NCBI RefSeq assembly: GCF_017565765.1
Contig: NZ_JAGDYP010000009.1
Coordinates: 1 to 64,000, forward strand
Reading direction: 5' to 3'
DNA length: 64,000 bases
From: Capnocytophaga bilenii
Lineage (GTDB): Bacteria; Bacteroidota; Bacteroidia; Flavobacteriales; Flavobacteriaceae
Shown: positions 6,241 to 15,194 of the stretch, in pieces
Layout: every line of letters begins with the position of its first letter
Position numbering within the stretch: position 1 is the first letter of the stretch
Made by a program: the position numbers and the translations under genes
The notes under the pieces: model-generated
Database searches by the model: none
What the model saw: the letters and a program-made list of their open reading frames with translations, nothing else
What the model was told of the DNA's origin: nothing

Positions 6241-8013
6241 ATGAAAAGAATACTGTTTATACTTTTTGCTTTTAGCTGTTTTTACAGCGAGGCACAATTG
6301 CTATCGTCTGTAATTACCGAACTAACCTCTCATAAAGAAACAAAGGATTTGGACGTAACAATGCTATGTACTATTTTTGTAATGGAAAAAGGTAAGGTAG
6401 AACTGCCTCGCCAAGCTTTGATAGTGCCACTACAAGAAAAAGAACGCAAAAAGATAGGAACAGACAGGATTCTTATTGCATTGTTAATGGACGATTTTCG
6501 CTTGCCAGAAAATACCCCTATTGAGTTTGAACTTACCGCTATTCCCAACGCAAAGCATTGTTATTACAGCAAAAAAGCTACTTTCACCTTAGATGGCAAG
6601 AAAATTACAATCGTTGCTGATAAAGAAAGCGGACTGAGGGAGGCTATTGCACAAAAAAAGACACTCAATGAAAGTGAACTAGAAGTAAAAAGCAGCTACA
6701 AGTATGATTTTCGCGATATTGATTACTGGATAGACTGCTTGGATAGCAAAGAAACTATAACAGTAGCCGATGAAGACGATGAAACACGTACCGAAAATAG
6801 GCTACTGGGGTGGATAGCTCATAACAATATGGATAGGGTACAGAAATTTGCCGAAGGCTTGCTACCACTGCCACAATTTCCGCTGAAAAAAGACTGGAAA
6901 GAATGGTGGCAACGGCTGCAAAACCTTACGATTGCACCTCTTGAACAGCATTATACCGTGTTGCCTGACATCAGGTGCGACCTAATTACAGCAGATGCCG
7001 CCCAGCAAAAAATTTACGTTATTAACTACAAGCCCAGTAAAAAAAATAAAACACCTCATATACTTCAGCTTTCACCTCGCACTAAGGAGGTGAAAAAGGG
7101 GTATATTTTCAATAATGAACAATCCTATTCCAATTGGTTTCCGGCTTTTTATGCCGAAAAAGATACTTTATACGCCGTTTCGGAATACTTTTTATGGTCT
7201 AAATACGTGCCTGTAGCCAATGACACGGCTTATTATTACAAAGAGGTAGCCCAAAAAGATGTATACCCTTACCAAAAACCTTCTGATAAGAAACGAGATC
7301 CCTCTAAAACTAACAAAAACTATGTAGAATACAGCTATGCTACCCCTAATTATCTGTATGTACTATACAAAGACTACAACTCTAAGAACAGAGATATGTA
7401 CGTACTTACCCTCAGTACCAAAACGGGTAATATTTTGGGTATTGTGCCTTTAAGCAAGCTATTGGGTAATCCTAAAGAAACAAACAGACACTACTTAAAT
7501 TACCCCGAAATGCAAACTACCGATGACTTTATATGGTGCACAGAAATAGACAAAAAAGTATATCACCTACGGATACACGGTACCGAGCTGGTAGAACAAG
7601 TTGTTTTAGGAGAAAAGTTTCAATGGGGACCTCAATACCTCAGCTGGGACAAGCAGCAGTTTTACACCGATAAAAACGATGATATCTTAGAGTTTTACAC
7701 CATAGAAAGTCCCTCACGCACTATTAAAACAAAGACCCCCTATGGGAAGGGTACGGCAATGGCAGTGGTAGATACGGAAGGAATAGATTATTTTTACGTA
7801 ACAGAAAATGGGTGTTTCTATATTATAAAAAAACAACGCCTTAGCAAGAGCGATTTTCAACCCATAGGCAAGCCTGAAGAAATCTTCTATTATTTGCCTA
7901 CACCTTTTGAAAAAAGTGGGTATATCAGAGACTTAAGAGTGCTGAAAGTAGGGACACAATACCATTTATTCTTCGAGATAAACAATCAAATGTATTGGGT
8001 AGCTTATCCCTAA
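6241..8013 (+). CDS. large exported protein of unknown function
   Basis: 590 residues with a signal peptide (MKRILFILFAFSCFYSEAQ). I do not recognise the family. The first ~200 residues look like a separate domain. From about residue 235 there are recurring short beta-strand motifs with aromatic residues (KIYVINYKP, LYAVSEYFLW, YLYVLYKDY, YHLRIHGTELV, FYVTENGCFYIIKK), which suggests a beta-propeller. The region around 120-190 is rich in charged residues (DEDDETRTE). It starts one base after rfbC and probably shares its transcript. Likely periplasmic or outer-membrane associated. Confidence 0.75.
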   Translation: MKRILFILFAFSCFYSEAQLLSSVITELTSHKETKDLDVTMLCTIFVMEKGKVELPRQALIVPLQEKERKKIGTDRILIALLMDDFRLPENTPIEFELTAIPNAKHCYYSKKATFTLDGKKITIVADKESGLREAIAQKKTLNESELEVKSSYKYDFRDIDYWIDCLDSKETITVADEDDETRTENRLLGWIAHNNMDRVQKFAEGLLPLPQFPLKKDWKEWWQRLQNLTIAPLEQHYTVLPDIRCDLITADAAQQKIYVINYKPSKKNKTPHILQLSPRTKEVKKGYIFNNEQSYSNWFPAFYAEKDTLYAVSEYFLWSKYVPVANDTAYYYKEVAQKDVYPYQKPSDKKRDPSKTNKNYVEYSYATPNYLYVLYKDYNSKNRDMYVLTLSTKTGNILGIVPLSKLLGNPKETNRHYLNYPEMQTTDDFIWCTEIDKKVYHLRIHGTELVEQVVLGEKFQWGPQYLSWDKQQFYTDKNDDILEFYTIESPSRTIKTKTPYGKGTAMAVVDTEGIDYFYVTENGCFYIIKKQRLSKSDFQPIGKPEEIFYYLPTPFEKSGYIRDLRVLKVGTQYHLFFEINNQMYWVAYP

Positions 8014-8058
8014 AGTGTTAAAATAAAAATAAATATTCTCTTATTCAGAATTATTTTA

Positions 8059-8066
8059 TATATTTG
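8059..8066 (+). promoter_or_regulatory. promoter -7 box of the CobN/HmuS-like gene
   Basis: TATATTTG fits TAnnTTTG and lies 46 bases before the ATG at 8112. Confidence 0.5.
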
Positions 8067-8111
8067 CGGCAAAATTAATCATTAGCCATAAGTGTTAATC
8101 ATTACATAAGT

Positions 8112-11100
8112 ATGAAAAAGAGAATATTAATGTTGTTAGCCCTTGCTATAGTAGCTTTTGGGGGCTATATGGTATGGCGCAACTACATAGCTACAACGCG
8201 CATTGCCTTAGTAAATTTTGTGAGCTATCAGGCTTCAAACATTGCCTTATCTAACGAAGATAAGTTTATCAAGTTCGAAGAAGTGCCTTTAGACCAATTA
8301 GACCAGCTTAAGAAATACGATTTTGTGCTGGTGTGGGCTATGGGCTTGAAAATTAGTGATGAGCAGCGCAACCAGCTGATAGAGGCTGCCAACCGCGTTC
8401 CTTTTCACAGCTTTGCCGTTACTAACCCCGATAACGATATTAGTAGCCTTAGCGAAACCGAACTGAAAAAAGTAACTTCTTACTTAGAAAGTGCCAACAA
8501 AACCAATTACCAAAACTTGGCGCGCTATGTGCGTAAATACATAGACCGCAAATGGTTTGCTACCGAACCCTCAGCCCCTATTGAGCGCAAAGAAAACGTA
8601 TACTTCCACTTAGACGATGAACGCTCATTTGACAATCTTCCCGATTTTGAAACGTATTTAAAGCAAAATAATTTTTATAAAGAAGGCGCTCCACGCATTG
8701 CAATGGTAGCGGGCTTGCACGAGCCTTTTGGTGGTAACAAAGAACACCTGAATGGCGTTATCAAAGCCTTGCAAGATGAGGGTATGAACGTGTACCCTTT
8801 CACATCACAAGGCAAGCGCATAGAGTTTTTAGAAGCTATCAAGCCTGATGCCGTTGTTTATTTCCCTCACGGACAAATGATGATGGGCAATCCCGAAAGC
8901 TACATCAATTGGGCTAAACAGCACAATGTGCCGCTATTCACAGGCTTATCGGTATTATCAATGAAAGAAGACTGGGAAAAAGACCCAATGGGAATGGCAG
9001 GAGGCTTTATGGGGCAAACTATCGTAATGCCCGAATTAGACGGCGCCCTCTACCCCTACGTGGTAATAGCTGAAGAAAAGAACAAAGACGGCTACTACTT
9101 TTTGAATGCTATAGAAAACCGCGCCAAAAAGTTTGCTAAAATCATTCACAACTTCACCCAGCTAAAACACAAAGCCAATGGCGACAAAAAGCTGGCTATT
9201 GTGTATTTTAAAGGAATAGGGCTGAACCCTGCCGCAGCACAAGGCTTAGAGGTAGAAGAATCAATTTACAACTTCTTGCAACAACTACAAGCCCAAGGCT
9301 ATAACGTAGGGCAACTGCCTTCCCTTGCAAACTTTAAGCAGCTTCTGCTCACGCACGCCAATACCTACCGCGGCAACGCCAAAGGCGACATAGAACAGTT
9401 TTTCGCACAAGGCAAACCTGCCTTGGTGGAAGCTAACCAGCTAACCAGCTGGATGCAACAAACACTCCCCCCTACCCTTTACCAGCAAGTGATAGCCCAC
9501 AATGGAGCTGTTCCTGGTACTTATCTGAGTACTACCCAAAACGGCAAAGACTATTTAGCCGTATCGCAACTTACATTGGGCAATATCACTATCCTACCGC
9601 AACCACCAGCTGCTGTAAGTACCGAAGACGACTTCAAAGTGCAACACGGGGTGCAAGAAATACCTCCTTATGCTTATTTTGGTGCTTATATGTGGGTACA
9701 AAACGGGCTAAAAGCCGATGCGCTTATCCACTTTGGCACACACGGATCGCTGGAATTTACGCCTCATAAGCAAGTTGCCCTCTCCGATTATGACTGGCCA
9801 GACATTTGTGTAGGTACCGTGCCTCACTTCTACTATTACACCATTGGCAATATAGGTGAGGCAATGATAGCTAAACGCCGCTCTTACGGTGGTATCGTTT
9901 CATACCTTACCCCTGCTTTCACCGAGAGCGATATGCGCAACACTTTCAACGAGCTTGAAAAAACCTTCCTTTCATACGAAAAATCTAAAAATCCTACCGA
10001 TAAACAAGCCATAGGGCTACACATTAAAAAGTTAGCCGTAAGTATGGGCTTGCACCGCGATTTGCGCTTGGATAGTATTCTTACCAAGCCTTATACCGAT
10101 GACGAAATTACTAAACTTGAAAACTTTGCCGAAGAAATTGCTACAGAAAAAATCAACGGTGAATTTTATATAACAGGTGTACCTTATAGTCCTGATAAAA
10201 TTAACTCTACCGTTCTAGCAATGAGTGCCGACCCTATTGCTTACAGCCTTGCCACTCTTGATAAGCACAAAGGCAAAGTAACCGAAAAAGACCTGAAGCG
10301 CAAGGCTTTCTTTACCGCTCATTATCTAAATCCTGCCAAAGCCTTAGTACAGCAAATTTTGGCAGGCAAAGAGGTTACTACCGCCTTTATATGTGATTAT
10401 GCTCACATCACCCCCGAGGAGCTTCAAAAAGCCAAAGAAACAATAGAGACGGAAGAAGGTGGCAAAATGCCATACTTCTTGCGCCAACAGCTACAACGCG
10501 AAGCCAACAAAGGCAAAACGGCTACCGCTACGGCTGCTGCAACCCAAACGGCTACTATGGCTGCTACAGCTACCCACACAGGCAAGAAACCCGATGCCGT
10601 AGGTCGCCCTACCAAAATAAAAGCTCCTGTTAAAAAAGAAGACCGCAAACCGCTTACCCCTGAAGAGCTGGCTGCTATCAATGCTAAAAAAGCTAAAATA
10701 GACCACGCAAGGGCACTAGTGGATATAGAAAAAACCATTACCAACGTAGTACGCTACCAAAAAGGACTACAAGAAAGTCCGCAACGTGAACTACAAGCCT
10801 TTATCAATGCCCTCAACGGCGGCTATACACCACCTTCATCAGGAGGCGATGCGGTAGCCAACCCCAACGGCGTACCTACAGGGCGTAACCTTTATGGGAT
10901 AAATGCCGAAAGTACTCCTTCTAAATTAGCGTGGGACAGAGGCGTTGCCCTTGCCGATAACGTAATCAATGAATACAAAAACAAACACGGCGAATATCCT
11001 AAAAAAATAGCTTATACGTTCTGGAGTTCTGAATTTATAGAAACCGAAGGGGTATCCATAGCACAGGCTCTTTATATGCTGGGGGTAGAACCCGTTTGGG

Positions 11101-12377
11101 ATACCTTTGGGCGCGTGGGCGATGTGCGCGTGATTCCTTCTGAAGAACTCGGCAGACCACGTATAGATGTGGTTATACAAACCTCTGGTCAGTTTCGCGA
11201 TTTGGCAGCCTCTCGTCTTTTCTTGCTGAACAAGGCGATAGAGATGGTATCAGCCTTGCCTGAAGAGAAGTACGCCAACGAGGTGAGCGCGGGCTCTGTA
11301 GATATAGAAAAAGAGTTGGTACAAGCAGGTGTACCTCCTAAAGAAGCACGCGAAATGGCTACTCGCCGTATTTTTGGTGGCTTGCAAGGACGTTACGATA
11401 CAGGCATCAAAGAGCTTATCAACGCAGGCGACAAGTGGGAAACACAACAGGACATTGCACAGGTGTATTTGCACAATATGGGGGCTTTTTACGGAAGCCA
11501 AGAGGAGTGGAGCAAGTTTCAAGAAGGTATGTTCCGCGCTGCTATCAAGAATGCTGATGTGCTTATACAGCCTCGCCAAAACAATACTTGGGGCGCCTTG
11601 AGCCTCGACCACGTATACGAGTTTATGGGCGGTATGAACGCTGCAATTAAAGAAGTTACCGGTAAAGACCCCGATGCTTATCTTGCTGACTATCGCAACC
11701 ATAAAAATATGCACGTGCAAGAGCTGAAAGAAGCTGTAGGCGTAGAGGCTCGCAGTACTATCCTCAACCCTAAATACATCAAGGAAATGATGAAAGGGAA
11801 AGCCTCCAGCGCAGGACAAATAGCCGAAATAGTAACCAATATGCACGGCTGGGAAGCTACACGCCCTGAACTGATAGACGATGCGCTTTGGAACGAAGTG
11901 TACAACACTTATATAGAAGACAAACAGCAATTGGGCATTACCGACTTTATCAAGAAAGAAAACGTGGCAGCCTTGCAAGAAGTTTCTGCCGTAATGCTTG
12001 AAGCTACCCGTAAAGGAATGTGGAAAGCCTCTGCAGCACAAATAGCTCATTTAGCCGATTTGCACACTACCCTCACCCAACAATACGGAGTGAGCTCATC
12101 ACAATTTTCATCGGAAAACAAGAAGTTGCAAGCCTATATAGCGCAAAAAGCTACTGCCGAGAATGCAAAAGCCTACCAACAACAGTTGGCTAAATCTCAG
12201 CAAGGCAAGCAAGAAGCGGTAGATGGCAAAAATAGCAAACTCCTCAAGAAAGAAGAGGTAAATCCTGCAGGTGAACAGAAAAAAGTATCATTTAGTGCTC
12301 TTTGGATAGGTATAGGCGTAGTTGTAGCCTTTGTAGCCCTCGTAATCTTTGTAAGAAAACGAAGAAAACGAAGCTAA
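8112..12377 (+). CDS. membrane-anchored CobN/BchH-family chelatase homologue (HmuS-like)
   Basis: 1421 residues of the CobN/magnesium-chelatase H family. Conserved core motifs include YVVIAEEKN, IHFGTHGSLEFTPHKQVALSDYDWPD (approx. 540-565), YYTIGNIGEAMIAKRRSYGG, and TFWSSEFIETEGVSIAQALYMLGV (approx. 965). Unlike cytosolic CobN it has an N-terminal membrane anchor (MLLALAIVAFGGYMV) and a C-terminal one (IGIGVVVAFVALVIFV) before RKRRKRS. This double anchoring is known from Bacteroidota HmuS-type proteins linked to haem use. An Ala/Thr-rich linker (about 800-840) interrupts the core. No chlI/chlD subunits, cobalamin genes or hmuYR genes are adjacent, so haem/porphyrin demetallation or insertion is inferred. 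It has its own promoter and a strong terminator. Confidence 0.85.
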   Translation: MKKRILMLLALAIVAFGGYMVWRNYIATTRIALVNFVSYQASNIALSNEDKFIKFEEVPLDQLDQLKKYDFVLVWAMGLKISDEQRNQLIEAANRVPFHSFAVTNPDNDISSLSETELKKVTSYLESANKTNYQNLARYVRKYIDRKWFATEPSAPIERKENVYFHLDDERSFDNLPDFETYLKQNNFYKEGAPRIAMVAGLHEPFGGNKEHLNGVIKALQDEGMNVYPFTSQGKRIEFLEAIKPDAVVYFPHGQMMMGNPESYINWAKQHNVPLFTGLSVLSMKEDWEKDPMGMAGGFMGQTIVMPELDGALYPYVVIAEEKNKDGYYFLNAIENRAKKFAKIIHNFTQLKHKANGDKKLAIVYFKGIGLNPAAAQGLEVEESIYNFLQQLQAQGYNVGQLPSLANFKQLLLTHANTYRGNAKGDIEQFFAQGKPALVEANQLTSWMQQTLPPTLYQQVIAHNGAVPGTYLSTTQNGKDYLAVSQLTLGNITILPQPPAAVSTEDDFKVQHGVQEIPPYAYFGAYMWVQNGLKADALIHFGTHGSLEFTPHKQVALSDYDWPDICVGTVPHFYYYTIGNIGEAMIAKRRSYGGIVSYLTPAFTESDMRNTFNELEKTFLSYEKSKNPTDKQAIGLHIKKLAVSMGLHRDLRLDSILTKPYTDDEITKLENFAEEIATEKINGEFYITGVPYSPDKINSTVLAMSADPIAYSLATLDKHKGKVTEKDLKRKAFFTAHYLNPAKALVQQILAGKEVTTAFICDYAHITPEELQKAKETIETEEGGKMPYFLRQQLQREANKGKTATATAAATQTATMAATATHTGKKPDAVGRPTKIKAPVKKEDRKPLTPEELAAINAKKAKIDHARALVDIEKTITNVVRYQKGLQESPQRELQAFINALNGGYTPPSSGGDAVANPNGVPTGRNLYGINAESTPSKLAWDRGVALADNVINEYKNKHGEYPKKIAYTFWSSEFIETEGVSIAQALYMLGVEPVWDTFGRVGDVRVIPSEELGRPRIDVVIQTSGQFRDLAASRLFLLNKAIEMVSALPEEKYANEVSAGSVDIEKELVQAGVPPKEAREMATRRIFGGLQGRYDTGIKELINAGDKWETQQDIAQVYLHNMGAFYGSQEEWSKFQEGMFRAAIKNADVLIQPRQNNTWGALSLDHVYEFMGGMNAAIKEVTGKDPDAYLADYRNHKNMHVQELKEAVGVEARSTILNPKYIKEMMKGKASSAGQIAEIVTNMHGWEATRPELIDDALWNEVYNTYIEDKQQLGITDFIKKENVAALQEVSAVMLEATRKGMWKASAAQIAHLADLHTTLTQQYGVSSSQFSSENKKLQAYIAQKATAENAKAYQQQLAKSQQGKQEAVDGKNSKLLKKEEVNPAGEQKKVSFSALWIGIGVVVAFVALVIFVRKRRKRS

Positions 12378-12415
12378 ATATAGTATACGATTTTTTCAAA
12401 AATATTTACTTACAC

Positions 12416-12463
12416 ACTTTGGCAAAGGTGGTGGCACAAGAGGCTACTAACCTTTGCCAAAGT
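12416..12463. terminator. hairpin terminator of the CTTTGCCAAAG family (1)
   Basis: A perfect 14-bp stem, ACTTTGGCAAAGGT with ACCTTTGCCAAAGT, is followed by TTTTTCTT. It ends the chelatase-like gene. The same core occurs in hairpins elsewhere in the window. Confidence 0.85.
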
Positions 12464-12518
12464 TTTTCTTAAGCGTACTCATTAATCACTAAACATCAAT
12501 CATTAAACATTATTTTCG

Positions 12519-12526
12519 TATCTTTG
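12519..12526 (+). promoter_or_regulatory. rimO promoter -7 box
   Basis: TATCTTTG fits TAnnTTTG and lies 25 bases before the rimO ATG. Confidence 0.55.
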
Positions 12527-12551
12527 CAGCCTGTTTCAAGATTTCTATAAA

Positions 12552-13859
12552 ATGCGAACAAGAAGTATCAAAAAGAACACAATAAATGTAGTAACTCTCG
12601 GCTGCTCTAAAAACGTATACGACAGCGAAGTGCTGATGGGACAACTAAAAGCAGGTGGTAAAAACGTAGTACACGAAAAAGAAGGTAATATCGTGGTTAT
12701 CAATACCTGCGGATTTATCAACAACGCCAAAGAAGAAAGTATCAATACTATTTTAGATTACGTACAACAGAAAGAAGCTGGCTTAGTGGATAAAGTATTT
12801 GTAATGGGCTGCCTTTCAGAACGCTACAAGCCTGATTTAGAAAAAGAAATACCCGATGTAGACCAATATTTTGGCACTAGTGAACTTCCTGCCTTGCTAA
12901 AAGTGTTGGGCGCTGACTATAAACACGAACTTATAGGCGAACGCCTCACTACTACCCCTAAAAACTACGCCTACCTGAAAGTATCGGAAGGCTGCGACCG
13001 TCCGTGTAGTTTTTGTGCAATCCCACTGATGCGTGGGGCACACATCTCTACCCCCATAGAAGCACTTGTTACTGAAGCTGAAAAACTTGCCGCTAAAGGT
13101 GTAAAAGAGCTGATACTCATAGCGCAAGATATTACTTACTACGGGCTCGACCTCTACAAAAAACGCGCCCTTGCCGACTTACTTCGTGCTCTTGTAAAGG
13201 TAGAAGGCATAGAATGGATACGCATTCATTACGCCTTCCCTACAGGCTTCCCTATGGACGTGATTGAGGTGATGAAAAACGAACCTAAAATCTGCAATTA
13301 TTTAGATATACCCCTACAACACATCTCCGACCCTATCTTGGAGAGTATGAAACGCGGTACTACACAGGCTAAAACTACTAAATTACTACACAAGCTCCGC
13401 GAAGCAATGCCCCAAATGGCAATACGCACTACCCTAATAGTTGGCTACCCAGGGGAAACCCAAGCCGACTTTGATGCTCTAAAAGACTTCGTAAAAGAAA
13501 TGCGCTTTGAGCGTTTGGGTTGCTTTACCTACAGTCACGAGGAGAATACTACAGCCTACCAGTTGGAAGACGATGTACCCGAAGAGGTAAAGCTGGCTCG
13601 TGCTAATGAAATAATGGAGATACAATCACAAATATCGTGGGAACTCAACCAAGAGAAAGTAGGCAAAACATTCCGTTGCCTGATAGACCGCAAAGAGGGG
13701 AACCACTTTGTTGGTCGTACCGAATACGACTCACCCGATGTAGATAACGAAGTACTCATTGATGCTAAGAAGCACTATGTAAAAATTGGTGATTTTGTAG
13801 ACGTAAAGATTATAGATGCCACCGATTACGACCTCTATGGTGAGCCTCAACAAGTTTAA
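12552..13859 (+). CDS. rimO: ribosomal protein S12 methylthiotransferase RimO
   Basis: A radical-SAM enzyme that methylthiolates an aspartate of ribosomal protein S12. The 435-residue protein has the three UPF0004 cysteines C18, C53 and C87 (LGCSKN, NTCGFI, MGCLSE), and the radical-SAM cluster C148-x3-C152-x2-C155 in EGCDRPCSFCAIP. A C-terminal TRAM domain follows (GKTFRCLIDRKEG onward, about 370-430). LGCSKNVYDSE separates RimO from MiaB. Full length. It is convergent with tsaB, only 13 bases away, and no clear terminator lies between them. Confidence 0.96.
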   Translation: MRTRSIKKNTINVVTLGCSKNVYDSEVLMGQLKAGGKNVVHEKEGNIVVINTCGFINNAKEESINTILDYVQQKEAGLVDKVFVMGCLSERYKPDLEKEIPDVDQYFGTSELPALLKVLGADYKHELIGERLTTTPKNYAYLKVSEGCDRPCSFCAIPLMRGAHISTPIEALVTEAEKLAAKGVKELILIAQDITYYGLDLYKKRALADLLRALVKVEGIEWIRIHYAFPTGFPMDVIEVMKNEPKICNYLDIPLQHISDPILESMKRGTTQAKTTKLLHKLREAMPQMAIRTTLIVGYPGETQADFDALKDFVKEMRFERLGCFTYSHEENTTAYQLEDDVPEEVKLARANEIMEIQSQISWELNQEKVGKTFRCLIDRKEGNHFVGRTEYDSPDVDNEVLIDAKKHYVKIGDFVDVKIIDATDYDLYGEPQQV

Positions 13860-13872
13860 TTGTAAGGAAGTG

Positions 13873-14508
13873 CTATTTTAGATATTGAGGCTCAAAATAA
13901 GCTGTATTTTCAAAAGATTGTAGTTTGTACTTTTCAGTAGCAAAAGGAATCATATCTTTAGCTTGTGGGAAAACGCCACTGATAAACTCTGCGTTGGGGT
14001 GCTTGCAGATAGCGGCAAACTTATCACTGCCATCGCCTAAGAAAACAACCTTCCCTTGTGCGAGGTATTCACTATAACTTTCCTCATTTAGGATAACGGA
14101 CTGCGTAGGAGCTATAAAAGTATATTTCTCATTTAGTACCGCACTATATACCTCCATACGGCGAGCATCAATCATTGGGATAATTATAGGATTGTGAGGA
14201 GCTTGAGCAGCGATAATTTGTAGTGTAGGTATGGCTATCAGTGGAATATTTAAGGCAAAACACAAACCTTTGGCTGTAGCTATCCCTATACGTAAGCCCG
14301 TATAAGAACCTGCTCCTGCACTTACCGCAATAGCTTTGAGCTCACTGAAGGTTATTCCTGCTTGCTGCATTACTGTTGTTATAAATAAATGTAAGTGTTC
14401 AGAATGTGTAAATCGCCCTGCATTTTCAGTTTGTTCTGCTAATAATATTCCTTCATTGGATAAAGCTACCGAACAATTAACTCCCGAAGTTTCTATATGT
14501 AATATCAT
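13873..14508 (-). CDS. tsaB: tRNA threonylcarbamoyladenosine biosynthesis protein TsaB
   Basis: A partner of TsaD in forming t6A37 of tRNAs that read ANN codons. 211 residues of the ASKHA fold: ILHIETSGVNCSVAL at the N-terminus, HSEHLHLFI (TsaD interface), and the hallmark AVSAGAGSYTGLRIGIATAKGLCF (about 61-85). The later IPMIDARRMEVYSAV is also typical. It lies 14 bases downstream of rsmI and probably belongs to the minus-strand unit of hypothetical protein, rsmI and tsaB. Confidence 0.95.
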   Translation of the reverse strand: MILHIETSGVNCSVALSNEGILLAEQTENAGRFTHSEHLHLFITTVMQQAGITFSELKAIAVSAGAGSYTGLRIGIATAKGLCFALNIPLIAIPTLQIIAAQAPHNPIIIPMIDARRMEVYSAVLNEKYTFIAPTQSVILNEESYSEYLAQGKVVFLGDGSDKFAAICKHPNAEFISGVFPQAKDMIPFATEKYKLQSFENTAYFEPQYLK

Positions 14509-14522
14509 CTATCTGTTGCGTT

Positions 14523-15194
14523 TTACTTCTTGCCTGCCACTACCAGCACCATTTCTCCTTTAATAATCTTATCAGTATAAGCCAATTGCAAATCCCCTAA
14601 AGTTCCCCTTAAAGTTTCTTCGTGTAATTTGGTAAGCTCACGTGAGAGACTCGCTTTGCGGTCAGCACCAAAGGTAGTAATAAAATCTGCTAAGGTTTTT
14701 AGAAGTTTGTGAGGTGAAACATAGAAAATCATTGTACGTTGCTCTTCGGCTAATTGCTGTAGGCGTGTTTGCCGTCCTTTTTTATCAGGCAGAAAGCCTT
14801 CAAAGGTAAAACGTTCAGCAGGCAAGCCACTATTCACTAAGGCAGGTACAAAAGCTGTAGCCCCTGGCAGGCATTCTACGGCTACCTCTTCGGCAATACA
14901 AGCTCTTGCAAGAAGAAAGCCTGGGTCGGAAATGGCTGGCGTACCTGCATCGGTAATTAGGGCAACTGTAGTACCTCCTTTGATACGCTGCACCCAGCTA
15001 TCTACCACCTTGTGTTCATTAAAAAGGTGGTAGCTTTGCATAGGGGTGTTTATATTGTAATGCTTCAGTAGCTTACTGCTAGTGCGTGTATCTTCAGCCA
15101 ATATGACAGCTACTTCGCCCAGCAAACGCAAGGCTCTGAGGCTAATATCTTCTAAATTCCCGATGGGTGTAGGGATCAAATACAATTTGCTCAT
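14523..15194 (-). CDS. rsmI: 16S rRNA (cytidine-1402-2'-O)-methyltransferase
   Basis: An SAM-dependent tetrapyrrole-methylase-fold enzyme that 2'-O-methylates C1402 of 16S rRNA. 223 residues with LYLIPTPIGNLEDISLRAL at the start, ILAEDTRTSSKLLKHY, LITDAGTPAISDPG (SAM loop) and FEGFLPDKKGRQTRL. It is about 50 residues shorter than E. coli RsmI because the C-terminal helical domain is reduced, as in many Bacteroidota. The start codon overlaps the stop of the upstream gene (TAATG), so translation is coupled. Confidence 0.95.
   Translation of the reverse strand: MSKLYLIPTPIGNLEDISLRALRLLGEVAVILAEDTRTSSKLLKHYNINTPMQSYHLFNEHKVVDSWVQRIKGGTTVALITDAGTPAISDPGFLLARACIAEEVAVECLPGATAFVPALVNSGLPAERFTFEGFLPDKKGRQTRLQQLAEEQRTMIFYVSPHKLLKTLADFITTFGADRKASLSRELTKLHEETLRGTLGDLQLAYTDKIIKGEMVLVVAGKK

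Noticed and set aside
11250-12050. 266-codon minus-strand frame inside the CobN-like gene
   Set aside because: It is a shadow of the strong plus-strand gene, Cys/Phe-rich and without recognisable motifs.
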